The notes beneath the pieces were generated by a model. It did no database searches, was not told the DNA's origin, and worked only from the letters and a program-made list of their open reading frames with translations. DNA of 64,000 nucleotides, taken from Robiginitalea biformata HTCC2501. GTDB taxonomy: Bacteria > Bacteroidota > Bacteroidia > Flavobacteriales > Flavobacteriaceae. Every line of letters starts with the position of its first letter. Positions within the stretch are counted from its first letter, which is position 1. The stretch lies in the NCBI RefSeq assembly GCF_000024125.1, contig NC_013222.1, positions 496,001 through 560,000 on the forward strand. The letters run 5' to 3'. The translations under genes were made by a program, and so were the position numbers. Positions 36,416 through 45,067 of the stretch are shown here, piece by piece.

Positions 36416-37168
36416 TTATAGCGGTTTGATTTTAATATTCCTGAAGGCCACCCGGTCGCCGTGGTCCTGCAGCCCGATCTTCCCTTCGTGGTACTGGCCA
36501 AAGCCTTCCCACCCGTCGAACTTGGAGTCCGCCACCATGGCATCCCAGGCGTCATTCCCCAGGGGGAAGGTGAGCAACTCGGTACCGTTCATCACCACTT
36601 TGCCGGTCTCCCCGGCGTAATCGATGGTAATCTCCATGGTATTCCATTCGCCCACCGGGCGCGTAACATCCTCGGACGGGGCGATCATGTCGTAGAGGGC
36701 TCCGGCCTGGTGGGTGGTACCTGCCTTGGCATCCGGGTGCTTTTCGTTGTCCAGCACCTGGATCTCCGGGCCGGTCTGGTAGGGCTGGCCAAATTGCTCG
36801 AGTTCCTCGACGCCCCAGAACACCCCGCTGTTCCCCCCTTCGCTGATCTGCCATTCCAGGGAGAGTACGAAATTCTCGAATTTGGACTCGGTGACCAGGT
36901 TGTAGCTGGCTCCCTCCGGCCGTTCGGCAGGGGGGGTAAAGACCATGGCCCCCTCTTCGATGGACCAGGTGTCCGGCACCCCTTCCTGGTTGTAGCCCTT
37001 CCAGCCGTCAAAAGATGTCCCGTCAAACAGGACGATCCAGTCCGACGCCTCATTTTCCGGGGTTGCGGTCTCTGCGGATTCCGCAACTTCTTCGGATGGT
37101 GTTTCCTTGTTTTCCTTGCAGGCGATTACTGCAAAAAAGCAGCAGGCCAGCAATGTCAGTTTTCTCAT
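36416..37168 (-). CDS. DUF1080 lipoprotein, second 3-keto-glycoside hydrolase family member
   Basis: 250 residues with lipobox VIAC (Cys17) and a DUF1080 domain (about 44-250): WIVLFDGTSFDGWKGY, SEGGNSGVFWGVEE, PEIQVLDNEKHPDAK, GKIGLQDHGDRVAFRNIKIK. The dimer-type HP..K segment EKHPDA is present here but missing from its neighbour, so the two are diverged paralogues probably with different substrates. It lies between a TIM-barrel gene and the first DUF1080 gene. Confidence 0.9.
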   Translation of the reverse strand: MRKLTLLACCFFAVIACKENKETPSEEVAESAETATPENEASDWIVLFDGTSFDGWKGYNQEGVPDTWSIEEGAMVFTPPAERPEGASYNLVTESKFENFVLSLEWQISEGGNSGVFWGVEELEQFGQPYQTGPEIQVLDNEKHPDAKAGTTHQAGALYDMIAPSEDVTRPVGEWNTMEITIDYAGETGKVVMNGTELLTFPLGNDAWDAMVADSKFDGWEGFGQYHEGKIGLQDHGDRVAFRNIKIKPL

Positions 37169-37201
37169 TTCAGTTTGAATATTTAGTGGTTCGTGAGGTT
37201 T

Positions 37202-38254
37202 TTATTGTCCCAGGATCTTCCGGAGCATCTCTTTGTCGATCTCCCCCCCGGCAAAGTCGTCGAAGGTTTTCTCCGTGGCTTCGATGATGTGGTCCTGGAT
37301 GAATTTGGCGCCTTCCCGGGCGCCCTGTTCGGGGCTCTTGATACAGCATTCCCACTCCATCACGGCCCACACGTCGCACCCGTATTGGGTCAGCTTGGAA
37401 AAAATCGTCTTAAAGTCGATCTGCCCGTCGCCCAGGGAGCGATAGCGACCGGCCCGGTCGCCCCAGTCGTTGTACCCGCCGAACGCCCCTTTCTTCCCGG
37501 TGGGGTTGAATTCGGAATCCTTCACGTGGAAGGAACGGATAAATTCGTGGTAGTGGTCGATGTATTCGATGTAGTCCAGTTGCTGGAGTACAAAATGACT
37601 CGGGTCGTAGAGGATATTCACGCGGGGGTGGTTGCCGGTGGCCTCCAAAAAGCGCTCAAAGGTATCCCCGTCGTGCAGGTCCTCCCCGGGGTGGATTTCG
37701 TAACAGACGTCTACCCCTTCCTTGTCGAAGTGGTCCAGGATGGGTTTCCAGCGCTTTGCCAGTTCCTCAAAGCCCATTTCCACCAGCCCGGGCGGACGTT
37801 GCGGCCAGGGGTGGAAGGTATGCCAGAGGAGTGCGCCGGAAAAAGTAGCGTGTGCCTTGATCCCGAGCCGGCGGCTTGCCGTAGCGGCCTTCTTTACCAC
37901 GTCTACGGCCCATTCCGTCCGGGCCTTCGGGTTGTTTTTGACGGCGTCGGGGGCGAAGTTGTCGAACATCAGGTCGTAGGCCGGGTGGACGGCTACCAAC
38001 TGCCCCTGCAGGTGCGTGGATAGCTCGGTGATCTCCAGGCCGTAGGACTGTACTTTCCCTTTCAGCTCGTCACAGTAATCCTGGCTTTCCGCCGCTTTGT
38101 CCAGGTCGATCAGGAAGTGCTCCCAGGTGGGAATCTGAATGCCTTTGTACCCCAGGTCCGAGGCCCATTTGCACATGCCGTCCAGGCTGTTGAATGGCGC
38201 TTTGTCGTCGACGAATTGGGCCAGGAAAACCGCCGGCCCCTTGATAGTTTTCAT
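37202..38254 (-). CDS. Sugar phosphate isomerase/epimerase-like TIM barrel
   Basis: 350 residues of the xylose-isomerase-like AP-endonuclease-2 superfamily. Metal ligands are suggested by CYEIHPGEDLH (Glu and His), NILYDPSHF (Asp, His), SFHVKDSE (His, Asp) and WAVMEWECC (Glu). No signal peptide, so it acts in the cytoplasm. First gene of the operon with two DUF1080 genes; likely isomerises or epimerises a keto-sugar released by them. Divergent from the first GMC dehydrogenase, 223 nt between starts. Confidence 0.9.
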   Translation of the reverse strand: MKTIKGPAVFLAQFVDDKAPFNSLDGMCKWASDLGYKGIQIPTWEHFLIDLDKAAESQDYCDELKGKVQSYGLEITELSTHLQGQLVAVHPAYDLMFDNFAPDAVKNNPKARTEWAVDVVKKAATASRRLGIKAHATFSGALLWHTFHPWPQRPPGLVEMGFEELAKRWKPILDHFDKEGVDVCYEIHPGEDLHDGDTFERFLEATGNHPRVNILYDPSHFVLQQLDYIEYIDHYHEFIRSFHVKDSEFNPTGKKGAFGGYNDWGDRAGRYRSLGDGQIDFKTIFSKLTQYGCDVWAVMEWECCIKSPEQGAREGAKFIQDHIIEATEKTFDDFAGGEIDKEMLRKILGQ

Positions 38255-38416
38255 TTCTTGTCAGTTTTTGGTAGTTGTAAAATTTTCCACCTCCCGCCGC
38301 GTTGTAAAATGGGGCAGCCGCCCGCATCCGAGGGCGCCCGGACTCCGGTTTCGCCGGAGCTTTTATCCCGCAGCAGTTTGTGAATTATACCCTATATTTA
38401 ATGAATCGAAAATATC

Positions 38417-38459
38417 CGGGTAGTCGCGGAGCGACCGTCATAAAGATAGAAAATACCCG
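38417..38459 (+). ncRNA. Nested inverted repeats in the GMC gene leader
   Basis: CGGGTA (38417-38422) pairs with TACCCG (38454-38459), and directly inside GTCGC (38423-38427) pairs with GCGAC (38431-38435) over a 3-nt loop. The unit ends 18 nt before the GTG start. It may be an RNA structure acting on translation or an operator; no known class recognised. Confidence 0.3.
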
Positions 38460-38477
38460 AGAATAAACCGTGGAAAC

Positions 38478-40184
38478 GTGAGTAAACCCTCAGGAGAATA
38501 CGACGCCATTGTCGTCGGTACCGGAATCACCGGCGGATGGGCCGCCAAAGAACTATGTGAAAAAGGCCTGAAGACCCTGGTCCTGGAGCGCGGCAAGATG
38601 GTGAAGCATATAGAGGATTACCCAACGGCGAACCTGGATGACTGGGACCTGCCTTACGGCAACCAGATGGACCGCAAACGCCAGCGGCAATACCACAAAC
38701 AACTCCGCGTAGGTTGGGCGCCCCGTCCGGACGTGGCGCATTTTTTTGTCAACGACCTGGAACACCCCTACCAGGAAACCAAGCGTTTTGACTGGATCCG
38801 CGGCTACCAGGTAGGCGGCCGTTCCCTGACCTGGGGCCGGCAGAGCTACCGTTGGAGCGACGTGGATTTTGAAGCGAACAAGAAAGACGGGATAGCCGTG
38901 GATTGGCCGGTGCGCTACAAAGACATCGCCCCCTGGTACGACAAGGTGGAATCCTATATCGGCGTCAGCGGGGAGGCCCTGGGGCTCCCTCACCTGCCGG
39001 ATGGAAAATTCCAGCCGCCCATGGGCCTGAATTGCCCGGAGGAAGACCTGAAAAAGGCTGTTTCCGGGTCCTTTTCGGACGGACGCGTCCTCACAGTGGG
39101 GCGGGCAGCCCATATTACCGATCCGAACGCCGTTCCCGAGGGACGCAACCCCTGCCAGTTCCGCGATCGCTGCTGGCGCGGATGTCCGTTTGGCGGGTAT
39201 TTCAGCAGCAACAGCAGTACGCTGCCAGCGGCCGAACGCACCGGGAACATGACCCTGATGCCCCTGGCCATTGTCCACGAAGTCATCGTCGACGAAGCCA
39301 CCGGCCGGGCCACCGGCGTCAAAGTAATCGACACGGAAACCCACGAACAGCTAACCTTCAACGCCAAAGTGATCTTCCTCTGCGCTTCGGCCATGGCCAC
39401 CGTGGGCATCCTGATGAAATCCCGGAGCTCCCGTTTCCCGGACGGAATCGGCAACAACCACGACCAGTTGGGCCGCAATATCATGGACCACCACTACCAG
39501 TTGGGGGCCCGTGCCAGCGTGGAAGGCCACCTGGACAAATACTATAAAGGCCGTCGTCCGAACGGTTTCTATATTCCCCGCTTTGTCAACCTGGGCCGGG
39601 ATTCGGAGAAAAAAGACTACCTCCGGGGCTTCGGGTACCAGGGCTCTGCCAGCCGCGGCGACTGGACGGAATCGGTAGCCGAAATGGGGTACGGGGCCGG
39701 CCTGAAGGACAGCATCATGAAACCGGGGAAATGGACTATCGGGGCTACCGGCTTTGGGGAGATGCTCCCCTACCACGACAACCGGGTGCGCCTGAGCGAA
39801 ACGGAAAAAGACCAGTGGGGGCTGCCCCAGCTGGATTTCGACGTCGAATTCAAAGAAAACGAATACCGCATGCGGGAGGATATCCTCCGGCAGATCGTCG
39901 CGATGTTTGAAGCGGCGGGCTTTAAGGATATTGAAACCTACGAACGGGAAACCGGGCCCGGGCTGGGCATCCACGAAATGGGCGGGGCCCGCATGGGCCA
40001 CGACCCGAAAACCTCCGTGGTCAACCGGCATAACCAGGTCCACGACGTGCCGAACATCTACGTCACCGACGGGGCGTTTATGACCTCGGCCAGCTGCGTA
40101 AACCCGTCCCTGACCTATATGGCCTTTACCGCCCGGGCTGCACATCACGCAGCCGAACAATTCAAGGCTGGCGCCTTTAGTTAA
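38478..40184 (+). CDS. GMC-family sugar (glucoside 3-) dehydrogenase, large subunit type
   Basis: 568 residues from a GTG start; the paralogue at 46288 supports this start. FAD motif VVGTGITGGWAAKELCE (12-28), GMC C-terminal domain with GLGIHEMGGARMG and the active-site region SCVNPSLTYMAFTARAA. Cys226, Cys232 and Cys236 (C-x5-C-x3-C-P) match the 3Fe-4S ligands of FAD-dependent glucose dehydrogenase alpha subunits. Family members oxidise sugar hydroxyls, often at C3, and pass electrons to the respiratory chain. No small subunit or cytochrome gene is next to it, unlike the second copy. Confidence 0.9.
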   Translation: MSKPSGEYDAIVVGTGITGGWAAKELCEKGLKTLVLERGKMVKHIEDYPTANLDDWDLPYGNQMDRKRQRQYHKQLRVGWAPRPDVAHFFVNDLEHPYQETKRFDWIRGYQVGGRSLTWGRQSYRWSDVDFEANKKDGIAVDWPVRYKDIAPWYDKVESYIGVSGEALGLPHLPDGKFQPPMGLNCPEEDLKKAVSGSFSDGRVLTVGRAAHITDPNAVPEGRNPCQFRDRCWRGCPFGGYFSSNSSTLPAAERTGNMTLMPLAIVHEVIVDEATGRATGVKVIDTETHEQLTFNAKVIFLCASAMATVGILMKSRSSRFPDGIGNNHDQLGRNIMDHHYQLGARASVEGHLDKYYKGRRPNGFYIPRFVNLGRDSEKKDYLRGFGYQGSASRGDWTESVAEMGYGAGLKDSIMKPGKWTIGATGFGEMLPYHDNRVRLSETEKDQWGLPQLDFDVEFKENEYRMREDILRQIVAMFEAAGFKDIETYERETGPGLGIHEMGGARMGHDPKTSVVNRHNQVHDVPNIYVTDGAFMTSASCVNPSLTYMAFTARAAHHAAEQFKAGAFS

Positions 40185-40198
40185 TCCCACACCACCCG

Positions 40199-40663
40199 AT
40201 GAAAAACACATCTGCAAAACGCCTCTGGGGCGATTACCTGGACCGTCACCTGGAATACGCCTTCACCGGCGAACCCAAAGTGCGCCCCCTGGGCCGCGAT
40301 GCCGACCAGGCCAACCGGAACCTCCAATTGGTCCTGAAGGGAAAAAAACGCTCTTACAGCCATGCCCTCCTGGGCTTGCAGCACCGGGGGGAGACCCTGC
40401 CCAGGATCGGGGACTTTACCGTCTTAACGGATTGGGAGGGTCAGGCCCGGTGCATTGTCCGGACAGTGGCCGTGCGGCTCAAGCCTTTTTTCAGCATCTC
40501 TTCCTCCTACGCCAAGCTGGAAGGGGAAGGAGACGGGTCTCTGGAGCAGTGGAAAAAATCGCACTGGGAGGCATTTGCCCGGGAACTGGAGCCCTTTGGC
40601 AGGGTTCCGAGGGAAAGTATGATCGTGGTGTGCGAGGTGTTTGAGAAAGTGTACGAGGGGTAA
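40199..40663 (+). CDS. ASCH domain protein
   Basis: 154 residues with the ASCH fold: LQLVLKGKKRSYSHAL, GDFTVLTDWEGQARCIVRT and the LEGEGDGSLEQWKKSHWEAF segment. ASCH proteins are PUA-like and bind RNA or modified nucleosides (some are N4-acetylcytidine amidohydrolases). It lies 14 nt after the GMC gene, so is probably co-transcribed, though the functional link to sugar oxidation is unclear. Confidence 0.88.
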   Translation: MKNTSAKRLWGDYLDRHLEYAFTGEPKVRPLGRDADQANRNLQLVLKGKKRSYSHALLGLQHRGETLPRIGDFTVLTDWEGQARCIVRTVAVRLKPFFSISSSYAKLEGEGDGSLEQWKKSHWEAFARELEPFGRVPRESMIVVCEVFEKVYEG

Positions 40664-40667
40664 GGCT

Positions 40668-40723
40668 GATTTGAAGATTTGCCGATTTGAAGATTTGAGG
40701 ATGTGCCGATTTGAAGATTTCAA
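40668..40723 (+). repeat. 8-bp tandem repeat, seven units
   Basis: Units GATTTGAA, GATTTGCC, GATTTGAA, GATTTGAG, GATGTGCC, GATTTGAA, GATTTCAA follow each other without gap. The array starts 5 nt after the ASCH stop codon and lies in a non-coding stretch of 266 nt. Confidence 0.9.
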
Positions 40724-40806
40724 TTTGGCAATTGGGTTTAAGGGTGAATGCTTTTGCGGTACTTCCTGCCGTCGCTCCCCTTCACCTATAAACCGGAATC
40801 CCTGGT

Positions 40807-40884
40807 TTAATCCTCGTCGTCTTCGTCGTCGTCCCGGTCATCGTCTTCCCGGGGGGTCGTCTTCTTCGGCCTCGCATAAAAAAA
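40807..40884 (-). pseudogene. Acidic C-terminal coding remnant without start
   Basis: Minus-strand frame ending at TAA (40809-40807) reads a run of Asp/Glu (REDDDRDDDEDDED) but has no ATG, GTG or TTG start before an upstream stop, and it begins inside a terminator hairpin. It could be the tail of a lost gene or chance low complexity (CGTCGTC repeats). The rest of the 266-nt gap shows nothing else. Confidence 0.25.
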
Positions 40885-40904
40885 GCCCGGACCAACCCGG
40901 GCTT
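40877..40904 (-). terminator. Terminator of the Gfo/Idh operon
   Basis: AAGCCCGG (40883-40890) pairs with CCGGGCTT (40897-40904) over a 6-nt loop; the A run at 40878-40884 gives a T tail on the minus strand. It ends the operon that runs 46081 to 40930. Confidence 0.9.
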
Positions 40905-40929
40905 ATTTATTTCTGATAAACGGGTTGCG

Positions 40930-42066
40930 TCAATCCAGATCCACCCAGGTGTTCCCGGATTTGTGGGATGCTACCGTGGCCTCAACGAAGTTCAGGCCGC
41001 GGACTCCGTCTGTCATGGTCGGGAATTCCCCGTCGTTGTACTTTTGTCCCCGGATGGCCTTGGCCACGCCCCGGTAGATGTTGCCCATCGCATCGAAAAT
41101 GCCTTCCGGGTGCCCGGCCGGGAGCTTGGTTCCATCCAGCGACAACTCGGAATTGTATGCATGCCCGGGTTTGTATACCCGCACGGGTTCCGTGTCTGAC
41201 AACAGGTAGAGGAAGTTGGGGCGTTCCTGTTCCCACCGGAAACCGGCCTTTTCGCCGTAAATCGTAATGGCCAGTCCGTTCTCCTCCCCGGTGGCTACCT
41301 GGCTGGCGCGGATTACGCCCTTCACGTGGTCGTCCATTCGGATCAGCACCGTGCCGTCCACATCCATGACGTTGTCGTCATACAGGTAGTTGAAGTCGCA
41401 AAGAAGCGATTTGATCTTCAGGCCCGTGGTGAATTCCACCATGTTGAAAGCGTGGACGCCGATATCCCCCATACAGGAGCTGATGCCCGCTTTCTTCGGA
41501 TCGAGCCGCCAGACCGAATTCCGCTTTTCCTTATCGTGGATAATCGGGTTGATCCAGCCCTGGTAATACCGGGCATCCACCTTGTGGATCTTCCCGAGGG
41601 CACCGGCCTTGATCATTTCCCGCATCTGGCGCACCATCGGATAACCCGTATAGGTGTGGGTAACGGTAAAAACCTTCCCGGATTTCTCGTGCAGGTCGCG
41701 GAGGGTTTTGGCCTCTTCGTACGTGGTGGTCATCGGTTTCTCGCAGATTACGTGGAAGCCGTTTTCCAGGAGTTTTTTGGCCATGGGGTAATGGAGGAAA
41801 TTCGGCGTTTGGATGGAACACACCTGGATCCGCTCGGATTCCGGCAGTTTGGTCTCCTCGGCAATCAGCGTATCAAAATCCGGATAGATACGGTCGGTTG
41901 AAATCCCAAGTTCCCGGGCAAATTCCAGGCTTTGTGCATGGTCCGGGTTAAAGACCGCTCCGGTAATCTCATAGCTGTCGTACATATGGGCGGCAACCCG
42001 GTGGAGGACGCCGATCAATGAATCGCCCCCGCCTCCGAGGATACCCAGTTTTATCTTTTCAGGCAT
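40930..42066 (-). CDS. Gfo/Idh/MocA-family oxidoreductase
   Basis: 378 residues. N-terminal Rossmann fold (KLGILGGGGDSLIGVLHRVA, 6-25), then the family motif ICEKPMTTTYEEAKTL near 105 (catalytic Lys of EKP) and the C-terminal beta-sheet domain with CMGDIGVHAFNMVEF (the Asp-x3-His pair). NAD(P)-linked members oxidise or reduce sugar carbons. With the DUF1080 and GMC genes it may reduce a 3-keto-sugar back to the normal sugar. Last gene of a five-gene operon. No signal peptide. Confidence 0.92.
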   Translation of the reverse strand: MPEKIKLGILGGGGDSLIGVLHRVAAHMYDSYEITGAVFNPDHAQSLEFARELGISTDRIYPDFDTLIAEETKLPESERIQVCSIQTPNFLHYPMAKKLLENGFHVICEKPMTTTYEEAKTLRDLHEKSGKVFTVTHTYTGYPMVRQMREMIKAGALGKIHKVDARYYQGWINPIIHDKEKRNSVWRLDPKKAGISSCMGDIGVHAFNMVEFTTGLKIKSLLCDFNYLYDDNVMDVDGTVLIRMDDHVKGVIRASQVATGEENGLAITIYGEKAGFRWEQERPNFLYLLSDTEPVRVYKPGHAYNSELSLDGTKLPAGHPEGIFDAMGNIYRGVAKAIRGQKYNDGEFPTMTDGVRGLNFVEATVASHKSGNTWVDLD

Positions 42067-42087
42067 AGTATTAGGTAATTTTTGATT

Positions 42088-43347
42088 TTAACTTCCTTTT
42101 GTTTGCTCCAGGACATCCGCCATGTCATGCGCCTGTGGTACGCGTCGCTCTTCCAGTTTCTTCCGGAAAAACAGGAACAGTATCCCAAAGAGTACGGCAA
42201 CGGTAAGCGGGAAGAACATCATCTTTCCGAGGGTTGCCTTCCCGGCGGCCAGTTCCGCCACTTCCTGGGCCATCCCGCTGTCCAGGGCAGTTTGCCGTGC
42301 ACTGTCCAGCCAGGACCCGATTACGGGCTGCCAGATGGCTGTGGACAACATCCCGGCTCCGCCTACCAGCGACATGCCGAGGGCCCCGGTTTTAGGCATA
42401 TACTCCGAGGTAAACCCGATCATGGTGGGCCAGAAATAGCACACCCCCAGGGCAAACAGGATCGCCGCCGCATAAATCATCCCGCCTTCTGCAATGCTCA
42501 TGCTGTAGACGGCCGCCGTCGTGACAATCGCCGACATCAACAGTACGCCAATCGGGTTCAGCCGGTGCACCAGAAAACCGCCAAAATAGCGGCCGAGCGC
42601 CATGATACCGGTAACCATTGCCAGGACCAGCATGGGGTTCGCCCCGGAATTCCCGAGGATCCGCTCCACCCATTGCTGGGGCCCGAATTCGGAAATCGCC
42701 GTCAGGGTCATACAGACAATGATAAAGAGGAAAAGCGGGCTGGCGAGCGCCTTGATATTGAGGCGCGTGTCCGTTTCCATGTGTTCGCTTTCCGGCAGGG
42801 GCTCCTTAAAGAACATGAAGCCGTAAATCAACGTGGGGATCAGCATGATGGCTATCTGGGCCTGCCAGCCCATGCCAAAATCCGTCATAAACTTGGAAAT
42901 CAGCGCCCCGATCACGATACCCCCCGGAAACCAAACGTGGAAGCGGTTGAGCATGGCGGTTCGGTTGCGCGTATACATATCGGCAATCATCGGGTTGCAG
43001 GCCGCTTCCACGGACCCGTTTGCAAAGCCGATAAAGAAGGTGGAGATCAACAGCGTCCAGAACCCTCCGGCGTATATGGTCATCACCAGGCCGATGATAT
43101 GCGAGAAAAACGCAATCATCATCAACTTTTTCGGACCGAGTAAATTGTAAAGCAGCCCGCCGACAATCGTGGCGATGGGGAAACCCAGGAAGGCCATTCC
43201 GTTGATATAGCCCAGTTGCGTATCCGAAAGGTCGAACTGGAGTCCCAGCTGGTCGAGGATCCCCGCCCGGATGGCAAAGGTCATGGACGTTACCACCAGG
43301 GAGATACAAGCGGCAAGGAACACCCGATTTCTGTTAATTGGTTTCAT
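42088..43347 (-). CDS. MFS sugar-type transporter
   Basis: 419 residues, twelve hydrophobic segments in two halves around a charged loop (about 190-215). The sequence FVWFPGGIVIGALIS-like helix 4-5 region and LGMSLVGGAGMLSTAIWQPVIG fit the MFS family. It lies between the Gfo/Idh oxidoreductase and a second MFS gene and probably brings in a sugar or keto-sugar made by the periplasmic steps of this cluster. Substrate not determined. Confidence 0.88.
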   Translation of the reverse strand: MKPINRNRVFLAACISLVVTSMTFAIRAGILDQLGLQFDLSDTQLGYINGMAFLGFPIATIVGGLLYNLLGPKKLMMIAFFSHIIGLVMTIYAGGFWTLLISTFFIGFANGSVEAACNPMIADMYTRNRTAMLNRFHVWFPGGIVIGALISKFMTDFGMGWQAQIAIMLIPTLIYGFMFFKEPLPESEHMETDTRLNIKALASPLFLFIIVCMTLTAISEFGPQQWVERILGNSGANPMLVLAMVTGIMALGRYFGGFLVHRLNPIGVLLMSAIVTTAAVYSMSIAEGGMIYAAAILFALGVCYFWPTMIGFTSEYMPKTGALGMSLVGGAGMLSTAIWQPVIGSWLDSARQTALDSGMAQEVAELAAGKATLGKMMFFPLTVAVLFGILFLFFRKKLEERRVPQAHDMADVLEQTKGS

Positions 43348-43390
43348 AATGTTTGTTTTAGTTTAGTTGCAAGCGATGAATATATTAAAA

Positions 43391-44599
43391 TTATAGTTTG
43401 TAGCTGACTTTCTCATTCCGAAAAAAGAGGATAAACACCAGCAAGACGACATATGAGAACCCGGCCGGGTACAGCCAGATTTCCCGCCATGCATGGCCGT
43501 CGGCGGTGGCAAAGGCGTCGACGATGCTCCCGCAAACCTGGTAACCGATAAGCATTCCCACCCCATAGGTTGCCAGGGTGATCAGTCCCTGGGCGGCGCT
43601 CCGGATCCGCGGCCCGGCTTTGACATCCGTGTAGATTTGCCCGGAGACGAAAAAGAAATCGTAGCAGATTCCGTGGAGCACGATGCCGGCAAACAACATC
43701 CATGCCCCCTCGTCCGCATTGCCGTAGGCAAAGAGCGTATAGCGCACCCCCCAGGCGAGCATCCCGACAATCAGCGTCCACTTGAGCCCGAACCGGTTCA
43801 GGAAAACCGGGAGGAGGAGCAGGAAGATCACCTCGGAAATCTGGCCGAACGTCATGTTCCCCGCAGCGTTATCCATCCCGATCTCGTTCAGGAAGGGGTT
43901 CGCAAAACTGTAATAGAATGCAAGCGGAATACAGATAAGAACACTCGACAGGAAAAATATCAGGTAGTTGCGGCTTTTCAGGAGGCTGAGTGCCTCCAGC
44001 CCCAGCACGTCGCTCAGGGTAATCCGGTCGCCTTTGGATTTGGGCGGGGTATCCGGGAGGGTGAAGCTGAACAGGCCCAGGGCCAGGGAAGACCCGGAGG
44101 CCAGCATAAAGGTGTAACCCAGCAGGTTTTCGGCCTCCCAATGAAATACGTAGCCGATAAGCATCCCCGCAACAATCCAGCCGATGGTCCCCCAGATCCG
44201 GATCCTGGCAAACTGCTTGGACGGGTCGGACAGCTGGTTGAAGGCCACGCTGTTGGCAAGGGCCAGGGTGGGCATGTACAGGACCATATAGACCAGCAAA
44301 AGCGGGTAGAATACGGCGAATTCCTGCGTGGACCCGATAAAATACATCAGTACGGCGCCCGCGATATGGATGACCCCGAGCATGCGCTGGGCCGCGAAAA
44401 AGCGATCGGCGATCAGCCCGACGATAAAGGGCGCAACGATGGCCCCCCAGGATTGCGTCATATAAGCGGTGCCGACTGCTGCCGCGTCCGTGTTCAGACT
44501 CCGGCCCAGATAGGTACCCATGGTTACAAACCAGCTGCCCCAGACAAAAAACTCCAGGAACATCATCAAGGATAGCTGCAATTGGATTCGACCCTTCAT
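43391..44599 (-). CDS. MFS transporter of the nucleoside:H+ symporter (NupG-like) family
   Basis: 402 residues with twelve hydrophobic segments and the NHS-family start LSLMMFLEFFVWGSWFVTMGTYL. Characterised members carry nucleosides, but Bacteroidota copies often sit in sugar clusters, and the neighbours here (GMC, DUF1080, Gfo/Idh) argue for a sugar-like cargo. 43 nt upstream of the other MFS gene on the same strand. Confidence 0.88.
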   Translation of the reverse strand: MKGRIQLQLSLMMFLEFFVWGSWFVTMGTYLGRSLNTDAAAVGTAYMTQSWGAIVAPFIVGLIADRFFAAQRMLGVIHIAGAVLMYFIGSTQEFAVFYPLLLVYMVLYMPTLALANSVAFNQLSDPSKQFARIRIWGTIGWIVAGMLIGYVFHWEAENLLGYTFMLASGSSLALGLFSFTLPDTPPKSKGDRITLSDVLGLEALSLLKSRNYLIFFLSSVLICIPLAFYYSFANPFLNEIGMDNAAGNMTFGQISEVIFLLLLPVFLNRFGLKWTLIVGMLAWGVRYTLFAYGNADEGAWMLFAGIVLHGICYDFFFVSGQIYTDVKAGPRIRSAAQGLITLATYGVGMLIGYQVCGSIVDAFATADGHAWREIWLYPAGFSYVVLLVFILFFRNEKVSYKL

Positions 44600-44608
44600 G
44601 GCGGCGGT

Positions 44609-45052
44609 TTATCGCTTGTAGAAGATGTAGTCCAGAGCGGGAGGTTCCGCGCCGCTGGCGCGGATTTCCGCCACAATCTGTGCCCGGTGGTGGGTGGAGT
44701 GGTTCAGGATATGGAACAGGATGTCCCGGAGCGTATTGCTGAAACTCCGCCCCTCGGAGTTCTCGTATCCCACGCGTTTTTCCAGGTCGTCCGCATTGGT
44801 GATCAACTCAAAGGAGGCCCGCTGGTTTTCGTAGTGGATATCCGCCCAATCGGAAAGCGCATGCACGTCCCACACCCCGTATTGGGGTTCGCTCCCGTTC
44901 AGCCGGGCATTCCAGATATGGTGTGCATTGAGTATATGACTGAAGAGCTCCGCTGTACGCGCAGACACCTCCTTCATTTCCGAGCAAGCTTCAATAAGCT
45001 TTTTGTTACAGTAATAATTGTAATCAAAAAGTTGGTGGAAATACGATTTCAT
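44609..45052 (-). CDS. DinB-family metal-binding protein
   Basis: 147 residues forming a four-helix bundle with the three-His site: one near 47 (FSHILNAHHIW) and two close to the end of helix 3 (ILFHILNHSTHHRAQIVAEI). The family includes thiol transferases and uncharacterised stress proteins. 9 nt upstream of the NHS transporter and 15 nt after the TIM-barrel gene in the same operon; a role in the sugar route is not obvious. Confidence 0.9.
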   Translation of the reverse strand: MKSYFHQLFDYNYYCNKKLIEACSEMKEVSARTAELFSHILNAHHIWNARLNGSEPQYGVWDVHALSDWADIHYENQRASFELITNADDLEKRVGYENSEGRSFSNTLRDILFHILNHSTHHRAQIVAEIRASGAEPPALDYIFYKR

Positions 45053-45067
45053 CCCATTAATTACTGC

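Noticed and set aside
38343..38360. Hairpin CTCCGG/CCGGAG followed by TTTT as a terminator
   Set aside because: It lies between divergent genes with no plus-strand gene upstream to end; may be chance or part of the control region.
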